This document shows, piece by piece, positions 45,410 through 56,127 of a stretch of DNA of 64,000 nt. A program made the translations under genes and the position numbers. Position 1 is the first letter of the stretch. The number at the start of each line of letters is the position of its first letter. Under the pieces are notes generated by a model. The model searched no databases. It was not told the origin of the DNA and worked only from the letters and a program-made list of their open reading frames with translations. Source of the DNA: Maricaulis salignorans (GTDB lineage Bacteria > Pseudomonadota > Alphaproteobacteria > Caulobacterales > Maricaulaceae); the NCBI RefSeq assembly GCF_900103475.1, contig NZ_FNHG01000011.1:36573-100572 (forward strand). The letters are read 5' to 3'.

Positions 45410-45631
45410 CGCGGCTCGATAGGCTGTGCAGGCGGGATTGGCAAGGCCGCACAGCCTGAGACATGGGTCGAGACCGGGCTTTGCCGCCGGCCCGACAGGC
45501 CTGGCCGCGATCCGCCCTCCCCGCAATGGGCGGCCAGTCCCGACCAGAGTTGGCCCCCTAAAAATTCATACTAAACTTTTCTTAACTTGCATTTATGCAT
45601 AGCCGTCTTGGCGTAACAGAGGTTGTGAAAC
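45410..45631. other. Divergent intergenic region before crcB and the small-protein gene
   Basis: The left 150 bases are GC-rich and hold no supported gene. The segment 45560-45600 is clearly AT-rich and probably carries the promoter for the small-protein gene; it contains the CtrA-like site described separately. Confidence 0.5.
45571..45586 (+). promoter_or_regulatory. CtrA-like binding site
   Basis: CTAA, seven bases, TTAAC: one base from the CtrA consensus TTAA-N7-TTAAC, and in an AT-rich island about 120 bases before the 33-residue ORF. CtrA is the master cell-cycle regulator of this order. A single site found by eye is weak evidence. Confidence 0.35.
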
Positions 45632-45661
45632 ATGCCTAACCACCTATTTACAAAGGCGTGA
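45632..45661 (+). CDS. Possible nine-residue leader peptide
   Basis: ATG at 45632 opens a nine-codon frame (MPNHLFTKA) to a TGA, with GAGG nine bases upstream. It is followed by a small hairpin CCGGG/CCCGG (45663-45676) and then the ribosome binding site of the 33-residue gene. Could be a regulatory leader; could be chance. Confidence 0.25.
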   Translation: MPNHLFTKA

Positions 45662-45704
45662 ACCGGGAGGGCCCGGCGCACCAAGAACAAATGGAGTTAT
45701 TATC

Positions 45705-45806
45705 ATGAACCGCTTCACCAGCACTCTCAACGCTGTCATCAACGTCCTCTTCCTCGCTGGCGCGTTCGGCGCCATGGCTGTCGCACTCGGCGGCACCATC
45801 GCCTAG
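45705..45806 (+). CDS. Small membrane peptide of 33 residues
   Basis: ATG at 45705 with GGAG eight bases before it opens a 34-codon frame. The product starts MNRFTSTLNAVINVLFLAGA and continues as a hydrophobic helix ending GGTIA, so it is probably a single-pass membrane or secreted small protein. It has its own terminator immediately behind and an AT-rich promoter region in front, which strongly suggests a real stand-alone gene. No family recognised; function unknown. Confidence 0.7.
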   Translation: MNRFTSTLNAVINVLFLAGAFGAMAVALGGTIA

Positions 45807-45862
45807 AACACCCACGTCGGCGGGACCGCATTTCGCGGTCCCGGCACAGGTGACTACGCAGA

Positions 45863-45906
45863 CAAAAAGCGGGACCAGGCTCCTACCTGATCCCGCTTTT
45901 GTTTTG
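45863..45906 (+). terminator. Strong rho-independent terminator
   Basis: AAAAAGCGGGACCAGG pairs with CCTGATCCCGCTTTT (one G-U or C-A position) around a six-base loop, followed by GTTTTG. Because both flanks are A- or T-rich, it could work in both directions. It closes the 33-residue gene. Confidence 0.88.
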
Positions 45907-45993
45907 TCTGGTCGCAGGACAATGCCGTCGCAGGCTTGGCAGCGCGCGTTTACGATCTAGACTGATGACCTTCGCTTTCAAGGTCCCAGCGCC

Positions 45994-46719
45994 ATGTTTC
46001 TCGTCACCGCCATCGCCGCCACGCTAGTCCTGCAGACGACCGAGCCGCCAGCCGAGCCAGGCGATGTCGCGGCGGACGCCAATGACGTCACCGCCACACC
46101 GGCGCCTCCACCGACCGACGCCGCCACACTGATCGCCCGCTTCGACGCGCAATACGACGCCTGGAGCGATCTCATCGCCGAGCTGGCAGCGCGCAAGGCG
46201 CGCGAGCGTTATCTGGCCGAATTGCTGTTACCAGTGATTACCCGCTCCGATCTCGATGAAGGCGCCAGCAGCGAGATCCTGCGCGAAACCCGCGATACGA
46301 TCGCCGAGGTCGAGGCGGCCAACACGCAATGGGCCCTCGCCCAGCTGGATCCGGAACACTTCGCCGCTTTCGAGCTGGAACATCCGCGCCTCGCCGCCGA
46401 TCTCCTGCGCTGGGCCGAGCGCGACGAGGCGGGCCGCCGCCGCATTGTCGCTGCGCTCGAACCAGTCGCCCGGGCCGGCCGCTATGATGCCCGGGATTTT
46501 GCACCAATGGCCGATGCCCTGGCCGTGAGCCAGAATGGCCGCCAAGTTTACGGCACGCTTTCCGCCTGTGTCGACGGTCTGCGCGAACCGGTACGCGTGC
46601 GCAGACCGGCCGAACTGGATGCGCGCCGCGCGGCCCTGGGTCTGTCCCCGATGGACGAAGCCTGGGCTGCGCTGATCGCCGACGAGGGTGAGTCGTGTGA
46701 GGCAGCGCCTGCGCCATGA
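45994..46719 (+). CDS. DUF6624-like secreted protein
   Basis: 241 residues. The first 13 residues are hydrophobic, then an Ala/Pro-rich linker to about residue 45; a signal peptide or lipid-free anchor is possible. The C-terminal half (RDTIAEVEAANTQWALAQLD, LLRWAERDE, LAVSQNGRQVYGTLS) resembles DUF6624, whose hallmark is an N-G-x-x-Q-x-Y-G-T element. Function of the family is unknown. Isolated single gene between the small-protein terminator and rarA. Confidence 0.6.
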   Translation: MFLVTAIAATLVLQTTEPPAEPGDVAADANDVTATPAPPPTDAATLIARFDAQYDAWSDLIAELAARKARERYLAELLLPVITRSDLDEGASSEILRETRDTIAEVEAANTQWALAQLDPEHFAAFELEHPRLAADLLRWAERDEAGRRRIVAALEPVARAGRYDARDFAPMADALAVSQNGRQVYGTLSACVDGLREPVRVRRPAELDARRAALGLSPMDEAWAALIADEGESCEAAPAP

Positions 46720-46758
46720 TGATGCGCCACAAGGCAAGCTGACGCGGCGACAAGACGG

Positions 46759-48075
<1,317 letters not shown>

Positions 48076-48123
48076 TGCGCTAGGCTAGAGCCACGCAACC
48101 GCGTTGCAAGAGGAAGACACGGT

Positions 48124-48540
48124 ATGAGCACGCCCCGGACTGTCATCGCGCCTTATCTGAGCGTCAGGCGCGGCGCTGAGGCGATCGAGTTCTACACGTC
48201 AGCCTTCGGGGCCGAGGCTCTTGAGCGCTATGAGCATGAGGGCAAGATCGGGCATGCGACACTGCGGATCAATGGTGGCATCCTCAATCTCGCCGATGAG
48301 TATCCAGAGCACGAGGACCAGATCGGCACGGTCGCGCCCGATACACTGGGCGGCCGGACGAGCGTCACCATCATGCTCTATGTCGACAATGCGGATGCCT
48401 GGTTTGACCGGGCGATCACTGCAGGAGCCGCTGTGCTACGCCCCTGCAGTGATGAGTTCTACGGTCGGCACGGCAAGCTGCGCGACCCGTTTGGCCATGT
48501 CTGGAGCCTGGTAACGCTCAAACAAGCCCAACAGGACTAG
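48124..48540 (+). CDS. PhnB-like VOC family protein
   Basis: 138 residues: IAPYLSVRRGAEAIEFYTSAFGAE at the start, INGGILNLADEYPEH, and the end HGKLRDPFGHVWSLVT, the 3-demethylubiquinone-9-methyltransferase/PhnB branch of the VOC superfamily. Exact substrate unknown. ATG at 48124 has GAGGA ten bases upstream. Ends convergent with the HtrA gene, overlapping by four bases. Confidence 0.87.
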   Translation: MSTPRTVIAPYLSVRRGAEAIEFYTSAFGAEALERYEHEGKIGHATLRINGGILNLADEYPEHEDQIGTVAPDTLGGRTSVTIMLYVDNADAWFDRAITAGAAVLRPCSDEFYGRHGKLRDPFGHVWSLVTLKQAQQD

Positions 48541-49946
48541 TAGAGCCGCAGGGTCGGTTGATAGCGCTGCCCGCGGCGATCGAGCACGATCGGCCACTCC
48601 CGCTCACCATCGAAGCGGCTGGCAATACTGGCGGCATCGTCCAGGGTCTCGATCGGCTGCCCCATCAGCGAAATCAGGCGATCGCCAGGGCGGAAGCCAT
48701 AGCGCGCGGCCACCGAGCGGCGCTGCACATTCATCACCACAACACCATCCAGGAAGGGATCGAGCCCGACGGTTTCGTTGAAGGCCGGCGACAGCTGGAC
48801 CAGCCGGACACCGGACAAGGGATTGCGCCCCTCGACCGGCAGGAGTTCCGGCGTCGTCGCTCCAGGTGCGGGCAAGACGGGGACGTCAAGTTCCAGCTCA
48901 TCCTCACCGCGCAGGACGGTGAAACGGGCCGCCTCACCAGCGCCGCGAATGGCCAGCCGGAAACGAGCCCCGGCATCATTGCTGATTTCATGGCCGTCGA
49001 CAGCCAGGACGATATCGCCCTGGCGCAGCCCGCCATCATCGGCGGCGGCCCGCGGATAGATTTCACTGACCAGCGCGCCGCGCGGCCGGACCATGCCAAA
49101 GCTCGAGGCGATATCGCCGGTCACCGGCTGCAGGCGTGCGCCCAGCCAGGGCCGGATCAACTCGCCCTCGCTCAGGGCCGTATCAACCACACGCCGGACC
49201 ATCTCAACCGGGATTGCAAACCCGATCCCGTTCGAGCCGCCCGAGCGCGAGAAGATCATCGAATTCACGCCGATCAACTGCCCGCGCATATCCACCAGCG
49301 CGCCGCCGGAATTGCCCGGATTGATCGCCGCATCAGTCTGGATGAAGGAGGCAAAATCGGTCTGGCCGACATCGGTCCGCGCCAGGGCCGAGACGATACC
49401 GCTGGTCACCGTCTGGCCAACGCCAAACGGATTGCCGATCGCCAGCACCAGATCCCCGACTTCCGGATCATCGGTCATGTTGAAGGGCAGCATGGGCAGA
49501 GGTTCGTCGGTCTCGATCTTGAGGACAGCCAGATCGGTCGCCTCATCGGTGAGCAGCACCTCCGCTTCAAACTCGCGGCGGTCTGCGAGCACAACACGCA
49601 GTTCCGTGGCATCGGCGACGACATGGTAATTTGTCACGATGACGCCGGACTGGTCGACAATCACACCGGAACCGAGCGAGTTTTGCTCGCGCGGCTGCGA
49701 CCGGAACATGCGCGAGAAGACCGGATCATTGGCAAACCGGTTCTGATTATTCACGACACGGCGGGAGAATACATTCACCACGGCGGGCGCCACTTCGCGC
49801 ACGATGGGCGCAAAGGAGAGCTGCATCTCGACGCGGCTCTCGGGAACGATCCGGTCCTGCGCGGCGGCGAGGTCGATATCCTGGGCTGCTGCGGGCGCTG
49901 CAAACAGGATGGATGCGAGAAGCAGATGTTTGATCATGATGCTCAT
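48537..49946 (-). CDS. HtrA/DegP family periplasmic serine protease
   Basis: 469 residues. Signal peptide ending near AAPAAAQ, then a trypsin-like domain with triad His108 (TNYHVV), Asp138 (ATDLAVL) and Ser213 (NPGNSGGAL), followed by two PDZ domains (about residues 265-355 and 375-465). Periplasmic quality-control protease and chaperone. Sits directly downstream of the ribosomal operon terminator in the same direction. A second ATG three codons in is possible. Confidence 0.93.
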   Translation of the reverse strand: MSIMIKHLLLASILFAAPAAAQDIDLAAAQDRIVPESRVEMQLSFAPIVREVAPAVVNVFSRRVVNNQNRFANDPVFSRMFRSQPREQNSLGSGVIVDQSGVIVTNYHVVADATELRVVLADRREFEAEVLLTDEATDLAVLKIETDEPLPMLPFNMTDDPEVGDLVLAIGNPFGVGQTVTSGIVSALARTDVGQTDFASFIQTDAAINPGNSGGALVDMRGQLIGVNSMIFSRSGGSNGIGFAIPVEMVRRVVDTALSEGELIRPWLGARLQPVTGDIASSFGMVRPRGALVSEIYPRAAADDGGLRQGDIVLAVDGHEISNDAGARFRLAIRGAGEAARFTVLRGEDELELDVPVLPAPGATTPELLPVEGRNPLSGVRLVQLSPAFNETVGLDPFLDGVVVMNVQRRSVAARYGFRPGDRLISLMGQPIETLDDAASIASRFDGEREWPIVLDRRGQRYQPTLRLY

Positions 49947-49966
49947 ATAACCCTGATTTCCGGCAT

Positions 49967-49999
49967 GAAAAAGGCGGCTAGCCTGAGCTAACCGCCTTG
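49967..49999 (-). terminator. Terminator of the ribosomal protein operon
   Basis: On the minus strand AAGGCGGTTAGC pairs with GCTAGCCGCCTT around TCAG (one wobble) and runs into TTTTT. It lies 25 bases after the rplQ stop and should end the long tuf-rplQ transcript before htrA. Confidence 0.92.
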
Positions 50000-50024
50000 A
50001 TCTGATATTTTGATGACGACAATC

Positions 50025-50447
50025 TTACTCGTCAGTCATGTCATTCGCGGCTTCGGCGCGGGCCCGGTCGACGGCGCCCTTTGCCGCGGCGTCGCGATCG
50101 ACAAGCTCGATAACAGCCATCGGCGCATTATCGCCATGACGGTAACCGGCTTTGAGCACGCGGGTGTAACCACCATTGCGCTCGGTGTAGCGGCCGCCGA
50201 GTGTGTCGAACAGCTTCTTGACCTGTTCCTCGTTGCGAACCTTGGACATCGCCTGACGGCGGCCATGGATATCGCCACGCTTCGCCAGCGAGATAAGCTT
50301 GTCCATGAACGGAGCCAGCTCCTTCGCCTTGGGAAGGGTCGTGATGATTTGCTCGTGCTCGATCAGCGATGCAGCCATATTGGCGAACAAGGCTTTGCGA
50401 TGCGAGTGCGTGCGGTTGAGCTTGCGGTGTGCGATGCCGTGACGCAT
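50025..50447 (-). CDS. rplQ: 50S ribosomal protein L17
   Basis: 140 residues beginning [20 protein letters not shown], with the L17 core [19 protein letters not shown] and an acidic Ala-rich tail. Binds 23S rRNA near the exit tunnel. Last gene of the alpha operon, following rpoA by 45 bases and preceding the terminator. Confidence 0.98.
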   Translation of the reverse strand: MRHGIAHRKLNRTHSHRKALFANMAASLIEHEQIITTLPKAKELAPFMDKLISLAKRGDIHGRRQAMSKVRNEEQVKKLFDTLGGRYTERNGGYTRVLKAGYRHGDNAPMAVIELVDRDAAAKGAVDRARAEAANDMTDE

Positions 50448-50492
50448 GGCTTGATCTCCTCAGGTCCAGTCGGGAGCCTCTCGGCTGCCTTG

Positions 50493-51512
50493 CTAGACGT
50501 GGTCCTCGAAACGTTTGGCAAGATCTTCGATGTTCTCCGGCGGCCAGTTCGGCGCTTCCATGCCAAGATGCAGACCCATCTGGGCGAGAACTTCCTTGAT
50601 CTCATTAAGCGACTTGCGGCCAAAATTCGGCGTGCGGAGCATTTCCGCCTCCGACTTCTGGATCAGGTCACCGATGTAGACGATGTTGTCGTTCTTCAGG
50701 CAGTTTGCTGAACGCACCGACAGTTCAAGCTCGTCGACCTTGCGCAGGAGCGCCGGGTTGAAGTCGAGCTCAGGCTTGTCATCTTCGGCCGGACGCGCTT
50801 CCACAGCTTCTTCAAAGTTGATGAAGATCTGGAACTGGTCCTGCAGGATGCGCGCCGAATAGGCGACGGCATCTTCCGGTGACACGGTGCCATCGGTTTC
50901 GACTTCAAGAATCAGCTTGTCATAATCGAGCACCTGGCCTTCACGCGTGTTTTCGACGCGATAGGACACACGCTTGACCGGGCTGAACAGGGCATCGACG
51001 CCAATCAGGCCGATCGGTGCATCTTCCGGACGATTACGGTCGGACGGGACATAGCCCTTCCCGGTATTGACGGTGAATTCCATACGGATTTCAGCACCAA
51101 CATCGAGCGTGCACAGAACGAGATCCTTGTTGACGATCTCGATGTCGGCCGTCTCTTCGATATCGCCGGCTGTCACCACGCCCGGGCCGGACTTGCGCAG
51201 AACAACGCGCTTTGGGCCCTCGCCATGCATGTGCAAGGCAATCTGCTTGATGTTGAGCACGATATCGGTGACGTCTTCACGAACACCGTCGATCGACGAG
51301 AACTCGTGCACAACGCCATCGATATGTACGTTGGTGACCGCTGCGCCCTGAAGCGAAGACAGCAGCACACGACGCAGCGAATTGCCGAGCGTCATGCCAA
51401 AGCCGCGTTCCAGCGGCTCGGCAATGATCTTGGCATGTCGAGCCGGGTTATGACCCGGTTCGATTTCCGGCTTCATCGGGCGGATGAGTTCTTGCCAGTT
51501 CTTTTCGATCAC
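50493..51512 (-). CDS. rpoA: DNA-directed RNA polymerase subunit alpha
   Basis: 339 residues. N-terminal dimerisation and assembly domain with [21 protein letters not shown], an acidic linker around residues 230-245, and the C-terminal promoter-contact domain ending with HhH motifs [16 protein letters not shown] and [15 protein letters not shown]. Assembly scaffold of RNA polymerase and target of activators. Between rpsK and rplQ, the standard alpha operon place. Confidence 0.99.
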   Translation of the reverse strand: MIEKNWQELIRPMKPEIEPGHNPARHAKIIAEPLERGFGMTLGNSLRRVLLSSLQGAAVTNVHIDGVVHEFSSIDGVREDVTDIVLNIKQIALHMHGEGPKRVVLRKSGPGVVTAGDIEETADIEIVNKDLVLCTLDVGAEIRMEFTVNTGKGYVPSDRNRPEDAPIGLIGVDALFSPVKRVSYRVENTREGQVLDYDKLILEVETDGTVSPEDAVAYSARILQDQFQIFINFEEAVEARPAEDDKPELDFNPALLRKVDELELSVRSANCLKNDNIVYIGDLIQKSEAEMLRTPNFGRKSLNEIKEVLAQMGLHLGMEAPNWPPENIEDLAKRFEDHV

Positions 51513-51587
51513 GTTCTTACTGCCCCTTCATCAGCCGCGCGGGAGATCCCGACGGCGCGTTCAATATCCGAATTGCACAAACACGTA

Positions 51588-51977
51588 CTAGACGCGGCGG
51601 CGTTTCGGCGGACGGCAGCCATTGTGTGGAATCGGCGTGACGTCCTGGATGGTCGTGATGGTGAAACCCACCGACTGCAAGGCACGCAGAGCCGACTCAC
51701 GACCCGACCCTGGACCCGAGACTTTCACCTCGATGGTCTTCATGCCGTGTTCCATGGCCTTCTTGCCAGCATCCTCAGCCGCCATCTGGGCCGCATAAGG
51801 AGTCGATTTACGCGACCCCTTGAAGCCCATGTGGCCAGCCGACGACCAGGAAATAGCATTTCCCTGCGCATCGGTGATGGTCACCATGGTGTTGTTGAAG
51901 CTCGCGCTCACATGGGCAACGCCCGATGTGATGTTTTTGCGTTCGCGCCGCTTAACGCGGCCCTGTTCCTTAGCCAT
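51588..51977 (-). CDS. rpsK: 30S ribosomal protein S11
   Basis: 129 residues with the S11 pattern [47 protein letters not shown] and the C-terminal [13 protein letters not shown]. Platform protein of the small subunit. Ten bases after rpsM. Confidence 0.98.
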   Translation of the reverse strand: MAKEQGRVKRRERKNITSGVAHVSASFNNTMVTITDAQGNAISWSSAGHMGFKGSRKSTPYAAQMAAEDAGKKAMEHGMKTIEVKVSGPGSGRESALRALQSVGFTITTIQDVTPIPHNGCRPPKRRRV

Positions 51978-51987
51978 AATCTAGGCC

Positions 51988-52356
51988 CTACTTCTTCTTG
52001 CCAGCAATAGGCTTGGCGGGACCCTTGCGCGTACGCGCATTGGTGTGAGTGCGTTGACCACGAACCGGAAGGCCACGACGGTGGCGCAAGCCACGGTAGT
52101 TACCCAGGTCCATGAGACGCTTGATATTCACAGCAACCTCACGGCGCAGATCCCCCTCCACTTGGTGATCACGATCGATCACTTCGCGGATTTGCAGGAC
52201 TTCTGCATCCGTCAGCTGATTGACGCGGCGCTCAGACGCAATGGAAACCTGCTCGCAGATCTCCTTCGCCTTGGCCGGGCCAATGCCGTGGATATAGCTC
52301 AGCGCGATTTCCACGCGCTTATTCGTCGGAATATTGACGCCGGCAATACGGGCCAC
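51988..52356 (-). CDS. rpsM: 30S ribosomal protein S13
   Basis: 122 residues, [20 protein letters not shown], with the H2TH region and basic tail ending [15 protein letters not shown]. Contacts tRNA and bridges subunits. The start codon is GTG, with GGGAG seven bases upstream. A promoter lies in the 144-base gap before it, marking the start of the alpha operon proper. Confidence 0.98.
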   Translation of the reverse strand: MARIAGVNIPTNKRVEIALSYIHGIGPAKAKEICEQVSIASERRVNQLTDAEVLQIREVIDRDHQVEGDLRREVAVNIKRLMDLGNYRGLRHRRGLPVRGQRTHTNARTRKGPAKPIAGKKK

Positions 52357-52449
52357 AATCCATCTCCCAAAATCAGAACGCCGTGCGCGAGCGAACCAAT
52401 GGACAACCTTTCGGTCGCCACATGAGCTCGCCCGTCTCGCGAAGGGCGC

Positions 52450-52479
52450 TATCTACAGTCAGCATTGCCCCCCCGTCAA
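52450..52479 (-). promoter_or_regulatory. Predicted alpha-operon promoter between adk and rpsM
   Basis: Minus-strand TTGACG (52474-52479) and TAGATA (52450-52455) with an 18-base spacer, in the largest gap of the ribosomal cluster. It would let rpsM, rpsK, rpoA and rplQ be expressed independently of the spc operon. Confidence 0.6.
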
Positions 52480-52500
52480 TGGGGTTGCAACAGGGTTGGT

Positions 52501-53067
52501 TCAGTTCACGGACAAAGCAGCAGATATTCCTGCAGCTACATCGTCCACAGAGCCCATTCCTGGCACTTCCCGCATTTTGCCTTGAGCGGCATAAAACGGG
52601 ATCAGTTGCGCCGTTTGGTCCTGGTAGTTTTTGAGGCGCACTTTGAACGCCTCAATATTATCGTCTGCACGTCCTTCTTCGGCCGCACGTTTTTCCATGC
52701 GGGCCACAAGTTCCTTGTCATCCACCATAAGGCGGATCACGCATTCCACTTTGCTGCCGCGGCGGGCGAGCGCTGCATCGAGCGCCTCTGCCTGGGCCAC
52801 AGTGCGTGGAAAGCCGTCAAAAATCGCACCGCCAGCGGCTTCCGCCTCAGGCAGTCTTTCCTCGATCAGTTCGATTACGATCGCGTCGGACACCAGATCG
52901 CCCGCATCCATGATTGCTGCAACCCGCTTACCCAGTTCGCTACCGGCTGCCTTGGCAGCGCGCAGCATGTCACCGGTCGACAACTGCACCCAGCCGCGCT
53001 CAGCGACAAGCCGCTTGGACTGTGTGCCCTTGCCGCAGCCTGGAGGTCCGAACAGGATGACATTCAT
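52501..53067 (-). CDS. adk: Adenylate kinase
   Basis: 188 residues: P-loop GPPGCGKGTQSKRL at the start, AMP-binding QLSTGDMLRAA, and DGFPRTVAQAEALD. It is the short form without the zinc-binding LID insert, typical of alphaproteobacteria. Interconverts AMP, ADP and ATP. Overlaps secY by ATGA; the secY-adk pair is ancestral in the spc operon. Confidence 0.98.
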   Translation of the reverse strand: MNVILFGPPGCGKGTQSKRLVAERGWVQLSTGDMLRAAKAAGSELGKRVAAIMDAGDLVSDAIVIELIEERLPEAEAAGGAIFDGFPRTVAQAEALDAALARRGSKVECVIRLMVDDKELVARMEKRAAEEGRADDNIEAFKVRLKNYQDQTAQLIPFYAAQGKMREVPGMGSVDDVAAGISAALSVN

Positions 53068-54398
53068 CGTTTACGGCCCCGCAGCTTCGACTTCTTGATC
53101 AGGCCTTCATACTGGTGCGCCAGCAGATGCGACTGGATCTGCGAAATCGTATCCATGGAGACCGAGACCACGATCAGGATGGACGTGCCGCCCAGACCAG
53201 CATTCGTGCTCATCATCATCGGTACCAGGCAGATCAGGGTCAGATAGAGCGCCCCGATCAGGGTCAGCCGCGAGAGGACATAGTCGAGATATTCAGTGGT
53301 GCGCTGACCGGGGCGAATGCCCGGAAGGAAACCACCATATTTGCGCAGATTGTCAGCCGTCTCTTCCGGATTGAACACCACGGAGGTGTAGAAGAAGCAG
53401 AAGAAGATGATCAGAGCCGCGTACAGCGCCAGGAAGAGCGGCGAACCGGCACCGAGATAGGCGACCGCAGTCTGCAGCCATTCCGGTCCTGACTGCGACT
53501 GGAAGCCGGCTGCCGTCGCCGGCAGCAATAGCAGCGAGGACGCGAAGATCGGCGGAATCACGCCGGCCGTGTTGAGTTTCAGCGGCAGGAAGGACGAATC
53601 ACCGCCCACCATACGATTGCCCTGCTGGCGCTTGGGGTATTGAACCAGCAGCCGGCGCTGTGAGCGCTCGATGAAGACGACCAGAACCAGGCCGGCGACG
53701 ATCATCAGAATGCCGCCAAAGAAAACGCCGGCCGACATGCCGCCACTGGCGCTCAGGCTCAGAGCGTTGCCCAGCATGCCCGGGACCGCTGCGATAATGC
53801 CGGCGAAGATGATCAGCGACACGCCATTGCCGACGCCGCGCGATGTGATCTGCTCACCGAGCCACAGCAGCAGCATGGTGCCGCCAACCAGGGTGACCAC
53901 GGTTGAAATAATGAAGAAAGGTCCCGGGTTCAGGGCCATGCTGAGACCATCAGCATTGACCGCATTCATGCCCATGGCGATGGCCAGGGCCTGACCGGTG
54001 GCCAGCACGACAGTCAGATAACGGGAATACTGGTTGATCTGCTTGCGGCCGGCTTCGCCGCCTTCCTTCTTCAGCTTTTCAAGGCTGGGAATGGTGGCGG
54101 ACATCAGCTGCATGATGATGGATGCCGAGATATACGGCATCACATTCAGGGCGAAAATCGCCATGCGCTCGACGGCACCGCCGCCCAGCACGTTGAACAT
54201 GCTCAGGATACCCTGCGAATTCTGTTCAAACACCCGCGCATACTGGACCATGTCGATACCCGGGATCGGAACCCAGGTGCCGAGACGGTAAACGACCAGA
54301 ATGATGATGGTGAACAGGATACGCTGCTGCAGCTCCTTCGCCTTGGCGAAGGAGCTGAAATTCATGTTCGCAGCAAGCTGTTCGGCAGCTGAAGCCAT
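53064..54398 (-). CDS. secY: Protein translocase subunit SecY
   Basis: 444 residues with ten membrane helices. First helix region FAKAKELQQRILFTIIIL, then IPGIDMVQY, and the plug-region NVLGGGAVERMAIFALNVMPYI; late part KYGGFLPGIRPGQRT. Core of the SecYEG channel for protein export. Its place between rplO and adk is the usual one; rpmJ, which often follows secY, is not here. Confidence 0.99.
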   Translation of the reverse strand: MASAAEQLAANMNFSSFAKAKELQQRILFTIIILVVYRLGTWVPIPGIDMVQYARVFEQNSQGILSMFNVLGGGAVERMAIFALNVMPYISASIIMQLMSATIPSLEKLKKEGGEAGRKQINQYSRYLTVVLATGQALAIAMGMNAVNADGLSMALNPGPFFIISTVVTLVGGTMLLLWLGEQITSRGVGNGVSLIIFAGIIAAVPGMLGNALSLSASGGMSAGVFFGGILMIVAGLVLVVFIERSQRRLLVQYPKRQQGNRMVGGDSSFLPLKLNTAGVIPPIFASSLLLLPATAAGFQSQSGPEWLQTAVAYLGAGSPLFLALYAALIIFFCFFYTSVVFNPEETADNLRKYGGFLPGIRPGQRTTEYLDYVLSRLTLIGALYLTLICLVPMMMSTNAGLGGTSILIVVSVSMDTISQIQSHLLAHQYEGLIKKSKLRGRKR

Positions 54399-54431
54399 TA
54401 GCTATTCCCCTCGCGGCCGACGCTTGACCGC

Positions 54432-54905
54432 TTATTCCGCGGACGCTGCCGCGGGCAGATTGACTTTACCGCCGGCTTTTTCGACAGCCTCGATGGCTGG
54501 CTTGGAAGCGCCGGCAACGGTGATCTCAACCTTGGTCTTCAGCTCGCCCTTTGCAAGAAGGCGGATGCCATCAAGCTCACGACGAACCAGTCCGGCAGCG
54601 CGCAGGACGTCGGCATCGATCGGCTTTTTCGCATCAATCTGTCCGGCATCGATGGCCTTCTGGATCCGGCCGAGATTGATCTCGGCCCAGGCCTTGCGGT
54701 TCGGCTTGTTGAAGCCGCGCTTTGGCAGACGCATGTGGAGTGGCATCTGGCCACCCTCAAAGCCCTTGATCGCCACGCCGGAGCGTGACTTCTGGCCTTT
54801 TACGCCGCGGCCGCCGGTCTTGCCCTTGCCAGAGCCGATACCGCGACCAACCCGAAAACGGTTCTTGGTCGAGCCATCATTGTCGCGCAATTCATTGAGA
54901 CGCAT
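54432..54905 (-). CDS. rplO: 50S ribosomal protein L15
   Basis: 157 residues from ATG at 54905 (four codons inside the longest frame, which starts with non-conserved residues). Contains [34 protein letters not shown] and [18 protein letters not shown], all diagnostic. Late assembly protein of the large subunit. Confidence 0.98.
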   Translation of the reverse strand: MRLNELRDNDGSTKNRFRVGRGIGSGKGKTGGRGVKGQKSRSGVAIKGFEGGQMPLHMRLPKRGFNKPNRKAWAEINLGRIQKAIDAGQIDAKKPIDADVLRAAGLVRRELDGIRLLAKGELKTKVEITVAGASKPAIEAVEKAGGKVNLPAAASAE

Positions 54906-54944
54906 GTCATTCTCCATTCGAAAGAGCGGTATCCCGCAAGGGAC

Positions 54945-55130
54945 CTACTCTTCGACGATTTCCACCATATGGCTGACCTTGGCGATCATGCCACGGACAG
55001 ACGGTGTATCTTCCAGGACGCGCTCGCGGCCGATCTTGTTGAGACCGAGGCCGACCAGGGTTGCGCGTTGATCTGCCGGACGACGGATAGGACTCCGGAT
55101 CTGGCGTACTTTGAGTGTCTTCTTGGCCAT
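54945..55130 (-). CDS. rpmD: 50S ribosomal protein L30
   Basis: 61 residues: [39 protein letters not shown] and [13 protein letters not shown], the complete L30 fold. Between rpsE and rplO as usual in the spc operon. Confidence 0.97.
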   Translation of the reverse strand: MAKKTLKVRQIRSPIRRPADQRATLVGLGLNKIGRERVLEDTPSVRGMIAKVSHMVEIVEE

Positions 55131-55141
55131 GACAGCGATCC

Positions 55142-55744
55142 TTACGCTTCGATCGCTTCGGGTGAGGACGCGCCATCATCGCGGCGGTTCACCACATCAC
55201 CAACCTTCAGGCCACGCTTGGCCGCAACCGAGCGTGGGCTCGCCTGCGATTTCAGCGCGTCGAACGTGGCGCGGATCATGTTGTACGGGTTGGACGTGCC
55301 AACCGATTTGGCAACAACGTCGTGAATCCCGAGGGTTTCAAGCACGGCGCGCATCGGGCCACCGGCGATGACGCCGGTACCTGGAGGCGCAGCGCGCAGA
55401 ACAACCTTGCCGGCGCCGTGACGGCCCTTGCCGTCATGGTGCAGGGTCCGGCCCTCGCGCAGGGGCACACGGATCAAGCTCTTCTTGGCTTCATCAGTGG
55501 CCTTGCGAATGGCTTCAGGAACTTCGCGGGCCTTGCCCTGGCCGAAGCCAACGCGGCCCTTCTTGTCACCGACGACGACAAGCGCGGCGAACTGGAAGTT
55601 ACGGCCGCCCTTGACCGTCTTGGCAACACGATTGATGTGAACCAGCTTGTCGACGAATTCGTCTTCGCGCTCTTGTTCACGACCGCGACCGCGTCCGCGA
55701 CCCCGATCACCACGATCGCGCTGCTGCTCGTTTGGATGAGCCAT
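55142..55744 (-). CDS. rpsE: 30S ribosomal protein S5
   Basis: 200 residues. An N-terminal extension rich in Arg, Gly and Glu precedes the S5 core ([55 protein letters not shown]). Involved in decoding accuracy. C-terminus has a short polar tail. Confidence 0.98.
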   Translation of the reverse strand: MAHPNEQQRDRGDRGRGRGRGREQEREDEFVDKLVHINRVAKTVKGGRNFQFAALVVVGDKKGRVGFGQGKAREVPEAIRKATDEAKKSLIRVPLREGRTLHHDGKGRHGAGKVVLRAAPPGTGVIAGGPMRAVLETLGIHDVVAKSVGTSNPYNMIRATFDALKSQASPRSVAAKRGLKVGDVVNRRDDGASSPEAIEA

Positions 55745-55756
55745 GCGTCCGCTCCC

Positions 55757-56119
55757 TTAAAAGCTCAGGCCGCCCTCGCGGGCCGCCTCTGCAAGCGCTT
55801 TGACACGCCCGTGAAACATATTGCCGCCGCGATCGAAGACGACCTCTTTCACGCCAGCCTTGACGGCGCGTTCAGCGATCATTTTACCCACGATGCCAGC
55901 AGCCGTGACGTCGCCCCCTTTCGGGTGCTCCTTCTTGGCCGCTTCCTCGAGCGAACACGCTGCGGCGACAGTGACGCCATTGGTGTCGTCGATGATCTGC
56001 GCGTAGATATTCTTCGAAGAACGGAAGACGGACAGGCGCAAACGCCCATTGGCGAATTTCCGCAGACGGGTCCGCGTGCGCTGGGCGCGACGGACAGATT
56101 TTTCGCGTTGGTTTTTCAT
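55757..56119 (-). CDS. rplR: 50S ribosomal protein L18
   Basis: 120 residues with [20 protein letters not shown], the 5S-rRNA-binding N-terminus, and the C-terminal [20 protein letters not shown]. Nine bases after rplF. Confidence 0.98.
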   Translation of the reverse strand: MKNQREKSVRRAQRTRTRLRKFANGRLRLSVFRSSKNIYAQIIDDTNGVTVAAACSLEEAAKKEHPKGGDVTAAGIVGKMIAERAVKAGVKEVVFDRGGNMFHGRVKALAEAAREGGLSF

Positions 56120-56127
56120 CGCTCGCC

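Noticed and set aside
45410..45570. Fluoride riboswitch upstream of crcB
   Set aside because: The core pseudoknot sequences of the crcB motif are not present.
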